From Siphonodentalium dalli (taxonomy: Eukaryota; Mollusca; Scaphopoda; Gadilida; Siphonodentaliidae): DNA of 64,000 nt. Location: NCBI GenBank assembly GCA_032622095.1, contig CP136065.1, positions 66,455,031-66,519,030 of the forward strand, written 5' to 3'. Below, one piece after another: positions 9,583 through 24,500 of this stretch; positions within the stretch are counted from its first letter, which is position 1; each line of letters starts with the position of its first letter. Both the position numbers and the translations under genes were made by a program. The notes under the pieces are model-generated. The model was given only the letters and a program-made list of their open reading frames with translations, had not been told where the DNA came from and searched no databases.

Positions 9583-12500
9583 CTGTCAAAAAAAAAAGAA
9601 GAGTGAAATACTTTGAAAAAACAAAATACTTGGAAAAACCAAATCGCTAATGTCATTTTTCTCCTCAGTTCAAATGCATTGCCCGTTCAACCAGAACACG
9701 GAAATCGATCGATAGGTGAAACTCAAGCTAATACTGGGCTCACTTACAGTTCTGTGTGGGCTAGCCTCAAATTCTCGGCAGATTTTATGAAAACAAATAA
9801 TAATTTAAGCTTTTTTATGGGAATAAATCATCAAAAAACAATATATGTGTGTGTGTGTATGTTATAGAAGGATACAGCGGTGCAGTCGTTTGGGCACATT
9901 TAGTGTAAACCGCTCAGCGCCGTATCCCTCAATAACACACACACCCACTACATTCATTTCTTAAATACAGAATTTTGTATTATCACAGGTAGTATGTCTT
10001 TATTTTTCAGAGGAATTAGCTAAAGCGATGCTCTTTAACCCTTTCAGTGCCAGGTCCGATTTTTGTATCAACCCATATACCCTGTGCCAATGCATTCTCT
10101 TATATATGCGAGTCAACCATAGGTCGCCTCGCATATATAAGAGAATGCATTGGCTTAACAATTTTTCATCATTTGTTATTATTTTTTTTATTTTTTTTAC
10201 AATTTTAATAATTTTTTCTTATATTCTTTAACAGACTTATTTTGTAGGTTTAGTGCCAGGGAATCTTACGTTTTTCATGGGCATCAAAATTATTACTATG
10301 AATACTTGGTGATAGTTTTGAGTTATAACATGCCCCTAAGGTTTTATCCAGTTTGTTTTTAAATTCGCTATAGCATGCTTGAGCATACCCAAAAAAATTC
10401 AACCCAAAAAAAATCAATTTTTTTTAGGGCCGATTTTACAGACCGTAAATTAGGGTCGATGAGATCGGCCCCTGGCACTGAAAGGGTTAATTAGACCCTA
10501 ATTATAAGAGCTCCTGTAAAACACACCTATGAGCTACAGCTAAACATATCACACCTGATTGGAGGTGTAAAGGAAATGGGGGTGGGCTTATCTTTGACGA
10601 CCACCCAATGATTGTGTTTTGGGAGCAAAAACTTAAGACTGGGCTTATCCTCAGTGATGACAAATGTATACCGTATTATGGTTAAATATGAGAAGATACT
10701 AACTTCTTCAGTTGCCTGAGGGATTTTGCTGTTGGGGAGCGTGGATTTTTATTGACGATAGGCGCTGTACTATGGACATAGAAGATTTCTGGAGGAGCTC
10801 GGTCTTCTTTTTCAGGAACTGGCCCAATAGCTGCCGAGTCAATTAAGGCTTGGATTCCTCTTTTCTGAAAGAAAAAAAAATGATAAGGCCAGTACAAATA
10901 AATTAATAGATTCTCATCCAACTTTTTTGATGAGAGATGCACTGCATTGGCTCCAGTCATGGAATTTTTTTATATTACATAAACGGTCATGGTCACTTCA
11001 AGAAATTGAATTAGTATTCTACCTTGTATATTAAACACAAGGTGATGTAAATTGCCCAATTTGATCAAAATAGACTGATTAGACCAAAAAAAAGAAAGTT
11101 TTTTGATTCTCAGGCATTTTTTTTTGAGAATCGATGAGGGAGTGAGGGTTTTTTTTAAATTTTTTGTTATGGGGATAATGCCCATAGTTAGCATGGGTTA
11201 TTATGCCTTCCCCGGTTAAGAAAATGTAAGGAGAACATTGTTTTGATATAAACTAATGTATTCCACTATAAAAATTGGCCAATTATCACATTGTACTACC
11301 CGTACATCAAATCAGGAATAAAGAATTACATAAATATATGACATTGTACTCTCCGTACATCATATAGGGATTTACCAGAATGATATATATGTACAATTAA
11401 TATTTCAATTTACTGTTGTTGATATATTTGATATATGTATGTACCTTTTTATAGTATATATCTATTTATATCTATCTATATACTTTAATATTTATCCATC
11501 TAAACTATAGTAACTATACATAAAAACTTCAAATACTATTATATTAAACCAGCATACACATCGCCAATACACACCATATTACTTTCCTGTTTGCATTCCC
11601 GAAATTGGAAATCTCAGAATTGTTTACGAAAAGTGGGTTATCTACCTTGCCGAAATATTTGAACATTACATTCCGCCGCTCCGGTGCATTTTGCGTCCGT
11701 AATTTCGTACGCAGAGGTGATCGTTTAGCAACGTCCAATTTATACCAACCAACCATTTGACTTAATAAACTTGGGGTTTGGGCAGCTTGTGGTGACAATA
11801 GACCTGGTAGTTATCGTTGCATAGTGTCTGTTTTTGAATACCAGACCTTCGATTCTGTAAAATGCAGGAGTGTGATTGGTCACTCCCCTAACCTGAAACC
11901 CAGGCGTGTGATTTTGGTGGATATTACGGGGGTATAAAATCACGAACGAAGACTCAAAATTAAATCAATTTGTATTACCATTGTGATTCATCTTGTACAC
12001 ATTGAAGTAATGAACAATTAAAACTAAAACAAATCTTTATATTAATTTGGAAGTATCCATGGTGATGGACGATAGAGGGTTAAATCAACTGAATTGTTCA
12101 CTCTGAACGTTCATCTTCCGTGTCACTGTCGGTACTCTCCACAGACCCCGGTAACGGTCACTAACCCGGAACTACTCAAATCTGATGAGTCATTGTCATT
12201 CAAAAAGTCGGAATCCGATCCAGAATCATCTCCGCTGCTGTGAGATAATGATAACCTGGCTCGTTTCGGCTGTCCGGAACTGAGCCTGTGCGAAGACTCC
12301 ATACTTTCATTAAGTTTTTCTGCAAGCTGAGATAAACACGTCACGTGCTCCCTGTGCCGATGATCGACGTCACATGTGGAGCAGTGGGCGGCACATCAAA
12401 GGCCGGGTGCCGACTGCTTACTGTACAACATAGTGGCGAGGTCAACTGATCTCCTGGACTAGAAAATTCAAATTAATCCGAAGCGCGACGCTTGCAAGCT

Positions 12501-15500
12501 TGCAAAATCAAATGGGTCTTTTTCAATCGTGCGCCGAATATCGCCGAGGAGTGTGATTAATTACTCGCCAAGATTTAATTTCAGGCGTGCTATGGTGCGC
12601 GAGCGCGATCGCACGCCTCATAATCGAAGGCCTGGAATACCAACACATACACCATTGTATTTCTATCATATTCGATGTTTGAAACATAACTAATTTCCGT
12701 TTTCTAGTTTCGTGTTATCATTTGACAGCATCGGTCGAAAATCGTAATAAAATGGTTCAACGCGGGCCTTTTTTCCCCAGACGCAGCTATGCCCGAGAAT
12801 CAAAACACTTTTTTTTTTGGCCTTAATGGGTCAATGCAATGTAATTTGAAGGCATGAGGGAAAAAAATGTTTGCATAAAAATTATTCAAATGAAAAAGTT
12901 TGAGGGGACAGAAAATAGGGTCGGGAGGAGAGGAGAATCTAGCAATTTTTATATATTGGCCAAACACCACGCTAAGTCAAATTCCCATTTCTGAAGCCTG
13001 CGTGCAACGTCCCGTAACCCTGCGCATGCAACCTTCTATTCGTGTTCAAACTGTCGTGGAAAATTCTTTAATCAGTACGAAATAACTGTGATACGACTTT
13101 TATACAAGTGAGATCACGAGATTGAGATCACGTGAGTATGATAACATTTATAAACACTAAAGTGACATATCGGCCCAGGAGGCCTGGTGCTCTTCATATA
13201 ACATTTACAATATATACTTTGGTATTTTATGCTAGCACTCAAATAAATGATCAAACTACTATACTGTAATTGGTAACTATGATGTATTGTAATGCTCTAA
13301 TTAATCGACCTCTTAACCACAGCAGAATTATGGGTAACTTTTCAGGATTTAGTCGGAAATATGGCTTGTTGCCATTCATCGGAAAGCTCTCGCCGAGAGC
13401 TTTCCGATGAATGGCAACAAGCCATATTTCTGACTAAATCCTGAAAAGTTACACATAATTCTGCTGTGGTTAAAGTGATGTGAAACACTCGGGTATCGTG
13501 ATCAAATAGAAATGGAGAATAATCTTTTACAAATAGTATATCCAAATTGACAACACACACCGTCATTCTTATATGAATTAAATGCAGTGACTCTCGATGG
13601 CGAAATCGTTTTCGTTAGTTTATCGCCGATATATGTGTCCCGAATCGAGTAGTAAATATTTACAATTGACCGTAGTTCAGGCGATGTTTTCTATGGAGTG
13701 GTATGGTCGATTTGCTTAAAATTTTCGGCGATGTTAGTAGAATGTTACATTCCTGCAGTTGTCATAGCGCCTGAGTACTAACTTATCAGTTTCACGCACC
13801 GAACAAGTCTATAATATGTCTTTAAGAAGTCGATTAATTAGGGCATTACTGTATACTTCAGTATTTTTTGTAATTTATGTTAGCACTCAAATAAATTATC
13901 ATACAAGTACTACTAAACTGTAATTGGTAACTATGATGTATTGCAGCCGCAATATAGCTGCATCTATATTGTAGACATCTATATGGGTAACAATGGCCAC
14001 GGGCAACATACATTAGTTTTATTATTAAACCTAGAGATAGCCAATCTGTAGGTGGAATACTTCGTTGGCATGTGCCCCAGAAATACAATATAATATTAAA
14101 TACCGTGTGCATATCGTTTTAAAACATTTAAAACCTGAGAAATGGGAAATTGACTTTGCATTGCCAAAGTATGAATATGCGTGTCTTGAATCAATTAACA
14201 AAACATCGAAAAAATATCTTTCAGGCAACACGATCATGACAAATTTTCAGATGCGACGTGCATGACTATCATCCAATTTTGAACATTTTATAAGATTTTA
14301 AAGGACATGGATCATTCGATCTCCAAAATTATGCATACATAATTTAGAAGACATATCTCAAAACATACATATGCAGATTTCCGAACCAATTTCCCGATAT
14401 AGTGCTGAATATACATGTTTTTTTTATTTATATTTTTCGATAAATTTGAGATTGTTTCGTTGTGCTGTTCGAATGTTTTTAATCAGCGGTTGCCTGAAAA
14501 TTGCACATGTAGACCATGGGAAGAATATCTAGACCTGACTTCACTGAAACGTTTATGTTACTACATAATTTTGACGAATAAAACAAAGAGAAAGCAATGC
14601 ATTAAGTTTTTTATTTGTTTCATGTTAAGATAACGCAATATTCCTTTTCCGGAAGTCGAGCATTATTCTGTTTCCAATTCCACAATTGCAATGAAACCAA
14701 ATGTCGCAATCTTTGATTGGGACCCAATCATCAAAGTTTTATTTTAATGATTTCAATGAGTCTTTCTGGAGGAACATCATAGAAATGTAGTTCAGGTATT
14801 TATCAATCTATTTCGATACGGGAAAATTATAAGGTGTGTATTTTAGAAAGCAAACCGCCACGAGGCTTCATACCATTAAGATATTTATATGTACTTAAAT
14901 GATTCATGTGACTCAATGTGCTTTTTCAATTCCATCTAGCTGACCAATGCCACCATATGTTATCAGACATTTCCTTTATTTTCCAAATCTTCGATTATTG
15001 CTGCTGAGTTGTTTTTGCATAATTTTTTTCCAATTTTTCATTTGTATGACAATTGAAATCATGAACTAAAGTTGTCAGCTTGGGTTAGCCAAGAATGAGA
15101 ATCCTCACAATGTTCATGCAAAAGCCTCACCTTTGCATCAAATGAAAACTCCTTGGGTAAGTATGTTGTTGTATTGCTGTAAGTCTGAAAATAGAACAAA
15201 GTCTTTTATGATATAAACATAAGAATAGTATTCGGAATAGGCTATATAAAAAATAAAATTTGAGTCTCAGACACCACTGCATTGAAATAAATGGCCCGCA
15301 TTGGACGTTTTGTTTAGATTTTTGATATTATGACCAAAGAAAGTACAAACAAAAAATATCTCTGACTGATAGATTGACTATCATGTATACGCATAGTGAC
15401 ATAGAACATTAAGTAAATGACAACATTGAAGAAAATTTTTTGTCTGCAAAAATTTCATGAACCTATTTTAAAGTATACATCACACACATACAGGTTTTGA

Positions 15501-18500
15501 ATAGTTAACGACAACAAGACAGTCAATGACTGTGGAGACGCTCACCTACTGTAAAGACTGAGAAGAAAGGGACTTTGAAGACTAACACCGTCAGTACTTG
15601 TCAAAATAAGTTAAGACAAGTAGTTCTAAACATGGACATATACATGTAGCTCGGGATTTGCTGATGAGCCGGGCTCTTCACCTTGAAATTTCAAAGTGCA
15701 CACTACTGTCAAATCTCCAACCCCCTTTTAAACAAGTTCACAAAATTAATTTTGCACACCCCTCTTATGTTGAAATTTTATAACTGGAATGGGTGCTTCA
15801 AGCTCTCAAACTTATGGGAATTTCCAGCCTGACATCTCCCATAAAGTCAAAATTTGTGCCCCATTACAACAGATTAACATGAAGTCGGCAAATATGGACT
15901 GTTGGTTTAAAAACATACTAGTTGGAAATTAAAATCAAATTATGAGAACTATTCATATAGTGAGTCTAAGTGTGGTTTAAGGATGTCTTATTTTTGGTGT
16001 GAAAATCTAATCTACAACTAATGTTGTATCAGAAATGAAATTTTCAAGAGGAAACTATATATTATTATAACAGTAGCATACAACATAGATACAGGTAGTG
16101 TGGGTGGGGGAGCTATAACTTTTACCTCTGCCCCTAGTTGAACAAACATGAATCCCCATGTATGAGATCTATTCATCTAGTAATTTTAAACAGTGGCTTT
16201 TAAGAGTTGAAGTTAATTGATTTTCCAAAAAATGACCCCGTTTGAACAGATCTGAACATGTCGCCCAAGGACCCTGCATACCAAATATAAGCTAAATAGA
16301 CTTGAAGGTTCTTGAGAAGTAATAGTTGTTAGAATTACTATGGAGGGAGAAAGTTACGGCCCTGGCATCCCTCCCATTTGAACGTGAGTCGCCTACAGGT
16401 AAGGATTTCATATGGATTGTTGACGGATTGGATGGACAGACCAATGGATGGAAGGACTCTCTGACAGACCGACAGTTTAAATCCAACAACAGCAATATAC
16501 ATGTACTTCGATTGTTTGTTCATAATTAGGTATAATGAGTTCACATAGATAAGTGGTTGTTAAGAAAATATTGGAACAGCCAAGCCTGAATTCAGTGTGT
16601 CTGAAGTCCCCAAAGAGTGAAACTAGTGATGCTATTCTGATAGGTGGGATAGCATCACCAAATTCACAATCTGGGAACCTAATTTTACTTAATCCCCAAC
16701 TGCTATGGGAGACCTAGGGACAGATAGAAATTCTCCAGCTGAAGTTGGCGATGTATGCACACCCATTGGGCACCTCAATTATGCATTTTATCTTCTGCAA
16801 ATTAGGGGATATAGAATCTGAACAGAAGGAAAAAAAGCAGCTAAAAATGTTAATTTGAGACTCTAGATACTTCCCAGAAGATGAGGCCTAAGCAGAATGA
16901 GGTCCTCAGAGGGTGTATTTGGTGATGCTAGCCTGCTGTGTGGAGCAACATAATTAAATTAACCCTCTGGGAACCTCATTCTACAAATGCTATGCACTCT
17001 TAATTCAAGCTTGGAGAAAAAGAAATTAATCTGATTTTAATGACCACTGAGTGATAATGTAAACAACAAGGGTGCTTCATTGATAACACCATTAATCTCA
17101 TTTAAATTATGAATGACATGAATTACACTCTCTGGGGATAGAGAGCACTATGGCATAGCAGTTGTTATCTTGTTTTATAAACATGTGTCCATCAGAGCAC
17201 ATGGGTGGCTTGCTGTAGTGAGAATACAAGGATATTAAAGTAATTTACTGAACATTTCGGTACATCTGTCTGTTCCTGCTTTCTCCCAAACCCCTGATTT
17301 CAACCAAATATAGTGGAGTGACTAGAGGTACATCCCCTTCCCTCCCAAAGATGTAATGTCATAGGTTCTTCAAAATTTTAATGAGTTTTTTTTTAATTTT
17401 ATTTAAAATAAAATATTTTATCTAATAAAAAAAAAATATTTATTAAAAATAAAATATATATATATATAATTTTTTTGGGTTAAATTGAGCAATAAGTTAA
17501 ATCGAAAAAAGATTGTTTTTTCTTCAGATTTATGTCCATAGCCCCACCCACATTTGACCCAGTGACCTCATTTGAACAAATCTGAACCACAGTCACCCAA
17601 GGTACCCTCATACCAAATATGAACCCAATCGGCCCGACAACTTCAGAAAAGAAGTCGTTTTAAGAATTACTATGTGGAAAAATAGTTATGGTCCTGACAT
17701 CAAAACTATTTGACTCGGTGACCTCATTTGAACAAATCTGAATGAGAGTCACCTAGGGAACATCCACACCAAATATGAACCAATTTGGTATGATGGTTTC
17801 AGAGGAGAAGATGTTTGAAAAAAAGTTGACGGACGGACAGACGGACGGACAGACGGACGGACGGACGGACGAGGAGTGATGACTATAGCTCCACCGGAGA
17901 CTTCGTCTCAGGTGAGCTAAAAAGCCGCGACATCATGGTCCTTTGATAGAGCATGAAACAAGAAAGGGAATTTCGCGGAGCAAGTGACAATAAGTAATCA
18001 TGCGTGTTCACTCAAACAGCAGTTACGTACGATGTAGCAAAAATGTTGATTGCTACAGTCACAGACCACATGAATAATGCTGAAAAAATTTGCGTGCAGC
18101 TGTGGGCCGAGAGATAGATGCACGCAAAAATAACTGCGATCAACAAGACGTAAAAACAATTGCATGTGAATACACGCGACTTACCGGCTCACAATTGTAT
18201 TATTTCATTGAAAGTTAGAGATAAAGAGTTTATTTACTGGCCCATTAGTCAGGAGAGTGAAGTTACAGCAACTTCAGTTCAAAGTACCGACTTGTTTATT
18301 TCTGCACAGAACAAAATATTTTGTCTTGTATTTTTACTTTTAACTCAAATCAATTCAAATAAATAAAATTTAGATTGCAATACATATTTTAGGTGATAAC
18401 TTAATAAGAAGTTGTTGATGACATTTGAAGTGCAATTTTCAATTTCATAACGCACATGCTTTTCTATATCTTCTAACATGCTTCGGTTCACACAGTCCTT

Positions 18501-21500
18501 GTACGTTTCCTTATTTCTTTGTGAATGGCATGATTTATCAAAATCTGAATATTTATATGTTTGTTGACTTGTGTGCTTCATAAAAGTTCCGGTTTCAATT
18601 GAAAGTGAAATTAAGATTCCAGCAATTATATCAGATTCCAGGAATTATATCAGATTTTCGATAATCCTATTGAAAATGAAGATTCCGAGAATCATAACAG
18701 ATACCAAAAATCATATTTAAAATCTGTGTTATTGCTGAAAAATTGGGGTCAAATATAGATGTGATTAGGCATAATAGCCACGAAATTGATATTATATACA
18801 TACAATTTTATATTATTAAAATTCCTTGAATTAAAAGTACTTACCTGCATTTATAAAATACTTAAAAACTTATTTTTAAATACTTTTTAAACTTAAAAAA
18901 GACAATACATATGAGCAATCTAACCCCAGTATACATGCCGTTCGACCATGGTGTAGTTGCCTTTCGGCCACAGTGTACTTGCCATTCAGCTGCGTTGCTC
19001 AACTGCAGTTACAAAGTCTGACACCACAGCCGAATGGCAAGTACACCACGATGACAGTGGACACTTGTTTTGTCCCGCAAGGTACAAATCATGACCACAA
19101 AGATTAGTCAACAATCGTTCCAATGCTATCATATTTACCTTATCAGGCTTAGTGAAGAGCTTGGCAGGCAGCGACGGTACAAAGTTGGTATCTTTCAATG
19201 TGACATTCTGTGATTTGCTAATAAGGAGACCCAAAGCTATATCACAGACTGCATACAGTTTCTGCAAAACAAAATTAAAAGAGAATGATTGGGCCATGGA
19301 AAATGCATGTATACATGTCCAGTTTTGTCAGAATTAATACTATATTTGATATTCAGTTCTCTGCGAAACATTCTATAATAAGGACATGGAATTAATTCAG
19401 AGAAACATTCAATTAAACTGTGTCATCATAAAGCTGACATCAATGCCATATGTGTCCTACTGAGTTAAAGTACCACATACCAAAAGCCATGTTTGAAACA
19501 CAAGAGCTGTATTTTCTTGCATGTGGCATTGGGAATAAGATATTGAGGTCATTCAGCATTGTCACTTGATTTAGTAAAGACTGGATTCAAATCTCCCTCA
19601 CTCGGTTCACTTAAGGAATCAGCCCTGTTAATTAGCGTTGGCCTAGGCAATAAGAAATTTTATTGGCTATTAATTAGCCTAGGCACATTTCAGAGAATGC
19701 TGATGTTTTGTTCAAAATTGAAACTAATTGCTGGAGATATGATCTTAATGTTGCACTGTGGAAGTTCGCAGACGGCAACAATTCTACTGATAACAAGGAT
19801 TACTGAGATATTAAACAAGGATTATCTTGATAATTTTAAACCAGACCCGACCAAAGTTTGCCATGAATGGCATGATAATGGACCAAGTTCAAATTATAAT
19901 CTAAAGTTATATGTAAAGCATGCAACTATGTGGATCCTAGGCTTTTTAGCCGAAGAACAATTTCTGGCATAGGAAAATTTCTGGTAATGAACAGGGCTGA
20001 GGAATAAACTATTTTAGTACAAGTGGCAACTCGAACACTCATAAATCCAGGGAAAAGGATATCTGCTTGTTTGTATACCCAGTTACGTGAATAAAATTTT
20101 GGTGTCAAATATAACAAGAAGTTTTTGCACATTTTTATCTGAAACCTCATTAAAATAAGGTTTATTAGTGAGGCTATGGGTGACGAAGAGTTTAAAGAGA
20201 TGTGAAACACTCCGCTGAGGTGCAAAGTGAATAAACTTGCTCAAAGAAGGCATTTTAATTAATTTGTATCAAATTTGACAGCACACAACATCATTTTATC
20301 ATATAAATAAAACATATTGATTCCCGTTAGAAAAATAATTCTCGTTTGTTTATCAGCGATTTGTTCAGGACAAATGGCAGACTGTTTACATTTTGTTGTT
20401 GTTCAGATGTCGTTTACGAAATGGTACATCCATTGTTGTTGAAGTTTCAACAATAATAGTTTAAAGGTACACAATCCGATTCGATGGTCCCCGTATCATC
20501 AGATTCCAACAACATTTCTTCAAAAGACGCTTTAGTTATCAGAATCGACTAATTACCCAAAAATATTGCTAAGGCCAAAAAAACATCTGTGTTTCCGGTT
20601 ACCCGACCGACCTGCCGAAATTGGGCCGACCTGGACTTTTTTTTCTTCTTCAAATTTCAACCCAAAAAATATAATTTTTGTTTTGTTTAATGCATGTAAA
20701 TGGCATGTAAACACATCTATATCGTTAAATATATACTATACTATGTTTACATTAAGCAGCAATAATTTTAGATGGAATTTTCAAAAACAATTTACTTCTA
20801 TTAAAATACATGTCCATTTGTGGTTGCAGATGAATCCCAATCTCACCAATAAATCTGCAGTCTTTAAAACCTGCCTGTGGCTAATCTTATTTGTTAAACT
20901 TCCATGTCTTGTGGGAAGAAGTCTTATCTGTTAGAGAGCAATATACATGTGGAAAACTTTCTATATCAGAATTTAAAGTTCCTCTCCACAGTCAATGAAG
21001 GATTGATAGTGTTCATGCATAGTTACTAGTATGTATACAGGCAGTATAAAGATGACTGCATGCCTGCCATATCAAACACCCTTCTGGGATGGGCACTAAA
21101 AAGGCACATGAAAGTATCTACTGGTTTGTTTGGGTGTATCAAACTTACAAGCATTCATATGCCAGTGTGTGTATAAGGAACTTCAAAGTTGGGGGCAATT
21201 TGAATGGTGAGGTGTGGTACCTCAGTCAAGGTGTGGCCTGTGGTACCATTTTCAGTGTGGTGTGGGACTTTATATTTCAATGCAATTGAGGGTTGTCTGA
21301 GGAACATTTACACCCTGTGCAATGTGTCTGAGGCGCATGTGATAAATCTTGCCAGTGGAGGTGTGTCTTAGGTCCTGAGGTGTATTACCAAATATTTAAG
21401 TGAGGTTTGAATTAATATCATACAAGTTATGTTATTATAAAGTCATAGAAAAGCCCTATTATGGTGTTCGTCTTGGGCCTGTTGATATGTCAATATTGTG

Positions 21501-24500
21501 CTCTGAGGAAGATGTGCCACCACATCTGAGAGAATAGTTACAAGAGAGCTGCATAGTTGAGTGCCTGGAATTGTTTGCCCACATTGACAATACTTATCAT
21601 AATATTGTGCTACATTAACTGTTTACTTGCAATATACATGGACAGCCTTAACACAAGTATGAAGAGTAAGCATTAATGTACTTCTTAACTGTTCGGGGAA
21701 AAATAAAAAAATATTACCAAAAAAAATAAATCCCTACCTACCTACCTGGAATTTTTTGGCACCGTAATAGGAAACAAATAAGTTTTTTTTTGTGGCCTAA
21801 CCACTGTCAACTCCATTATCAAATTTTCCAAAAAGTGTTATATATCAACATTTTGTTCAATGCAATTTGGTATCGAGAGTATGTCGGTCAGGTCGTCGAA
21901 TATTTGTTAGGCCGCCAAATATTCCAGGTGGTGAAAAATAAAAGATTTAAAAAATCGATAGCTGATAACTCTCAGCTTTGATGGGTGGGTTCCTCGACTT
22001 GAATCAAATATTTTTTTTACCCCGAAGCCAAAGAAATAGTAATTTAGGAGCATTAATCGGATTATATATCTTTAATGAAACATTATTCAAAATATCAGTT
22101 TGAGGTAGTGAAATAAGCACATGTCTTTAACCCTCGCATTCTAATGACACTAATACAGGGGTGATCTGGTTAGGCTAGCACTAAGATGTTAAAGCCACAT
22201 TACATGTTTGAGCTCCTAATGGAGGGGCTATGGTTGTGATCAGGTTCTCGTTAGATCACTAAGTTGTTAAACATGCGTACAGTTTCTGCTTGGATAAGTG
22301 ACCACCGAGGGATTTTGGGTATGCTTGCGTTAGTGATTTGGGCAGTGTCAAATGAGATCTACAAAATCGCAGTTTCCTAACAGTGTTTCAAAATTATTTC
22401 GCGCCAAACTGAATAACACAATTCTTGCCATATTCATGTATTTCACAAGAAATTGATAGATCTTGATAGATCTTGCATGAGTTCGTTGCAGTACAGTTCT
22501 GATTAAAATCAAACTCAGATGCTTCAGATACTGAGTCTGAGAAAATCTGCTATTTTCGCATTACTGTCGCTACAAATAACTTCCAGATAACACCTGCAGT
22601 ATGACGTCATCGCCCACATTTAAATTTATATAATAGCTTTGATCAACACAATATACTTTCGGTTTCTTTCCGCGAACCAACTTCATTTTCACCAAAAAAA
22701 ACATGGCTTCTTCCATTACAACCCCTATTAAGCCAAATTCAAAAGTGAAATCTACTACCTCAGATTGCTCGGTACTAAGTGTTGAAATTCTTGATAATAT
22801 TCAATTCTATTGGACATGTTAGCTAGTAATATTGATCAATTCTGGACTCTTCTTATACGCCTTTAAGCCAGTATTTAATTGGATGTCGTATTTGTAAACA
22901 CTTTGTGGAATTAGCCATGTGGCAGAAAAGTTCTTACGCTATTTTTAGCTAATGGGCGGAGTTTACTTAGGCTGAAGGAATTCAGTCTTGGTATTCCACG
23001 CGACTATCGCCTGATTGGTTACCTCGCTTTACTGATGATATTGCGATTGGCTGGCAATTGCGTAACTCCTGCTTGTAGTAATGGAACCCCTACCCAATTT
23101 AAACATACTCAGTACCTGAGGCGTCTAAGTATGATTTCAATCAGAACTGTGCAGTACAGTGATGATTCTTCATGGAGATGGCAATGACATTAACAGGGAT
23201 AACAAGAGGTACGCTGTCGCGTGGCATTTGCCCCCGACCGTAGCAATTTGGATTAAGCATGGACGAAACTGCGGATATCCGAGGAGGTCTATATGACCAT
23301 TCCAAAAGAAGTTCGTACAGAAATGTTGACTAAAAACCACAAAACAAGCGATCCGGAAACCCAAAAACAAGCGAAAATTCAAATTTTCTACGTTGAAAAA
23401 AGGGCCATAACTCTGGCAAAAATCATCAGATCATACCCAAATTCGCACTTGAAATGTATTTTCATACAACTGATCTACAAAAATACGGGATTTGCATTCA
23501 TACCACCAAAGCTCACGCTATCATCTGGAAACCCAAAAAACAAGAGAAAAATTGAATTTTCTAAGTAAAAAAAGGGCCATAACTCTGGTAAAAATGGGTG
23601 GACGAAACCCGCGCTATGCATGTAGCTGTTCCCCCATGCTGCTCTATCACCATACCAAATATCAGCTAAATCTGCCCAGCGGTTGCTGAACAATAATGCA
23701 AAATGTTTGTACGGACGGACAAAATTGAATTTTCTATGTCAAAAAAGGGCCATAACTCTGGTGAAAATGGGTGGACGAAACCCGCGCTATGCATGTAGCT
23801 GTTCCCCCATGCTGCTCTATCACCATACCAAATATCAGCTAAATCTGCCCAGCGGTTGCTGAACAATAATGCAAAATGTTTGTACGGACGTACGGACGGA
23901 CAGAGACGTCGACTATATACCCGCCGACTTCAAGTCGGGGGCATAATAATCGATGTAAGGCGTATTGAAACAAATTTTAATATGGTGAAATGTGCCATTT
24001 ATAGATAGATAAAATATTATATTATTATATATTATAATATATATTGTATACACCATGTGCCTCAGAGACCACGACTGACAAACTGACCTTATTGACATCT
24101 TCATCATCAGGATCCTGACCATCTTTGGTCTGTTTAATATTCTCTATCATCCGTCGGAAGAAGGCATAATTGAAATTCTCTGACTTATTGATGAGAGGAT
24201 CCATGATCAACCAGAGACACCTGCAATATGGAATGTACTATTATGGAATACAGCCAAAATATAAAATATACTATCCAGGGGTTGCACTCCAAACAAAATT
24301 TCTGTTGAGTATAATAAGAGATGGCCTCATAAATGCTGGATTTAGGTAGTCGCATTTTAAACTAAATATTATTACAACCCATGTTGTTTAATCGGGTGAG
24401 AATCTACTGGTAAGATAAAGCAAAGAAGTTGGAGAGTTAGACCTCCAATGAAGCAAGCCTTTAAAGACATTATGGACTTGTTCGAGTCAGTGAAACTGAT

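Larger units (their letters stand above)
13198..13945. repeat. Direct repeat pair flanking the palindrome
   Basis: Blocks at 13229-13290 and 13875-13945 share AGCACTCAAATAAAT and GTAATTGGTAACTATGATGT. They flank the TTAA palindrome and R-A copy 1, so both may have entered a duplicated segment. Confidence 0.7.

Noticed and set aside
9151-9606. 151-codon plus-strand ORF opposite the last PDS5 exon
   Set aside because: Antisense shadow of the Lys/Ser-rich coding exon; hydrophobic composition is a by-product.
8871-10864. Last two exons as a separate gene rather than the PDS5 tail
   Set aside because: Possible, but phases and splice sites connect exon 21 to 22 to 23 exactly and no start codon or promoter is evident; kept as PDS5 with lower confidence.
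12123-12344. Minus-strand Ser/Asp-rich open stretch considered as a PDS5 cassette exon
   Set aside because: It lies inside transposon P1. With the only plausible acceptor and donor, its exit phase (two bases of a codon) does not fit exon 22, which starts at phase 0.
19559-19972. 137-codon plus-strand ORF
   Set aside because: No recognisable domain, no splice or promoter context, inside a PDS5 intron on the opposite strand; likely chance.
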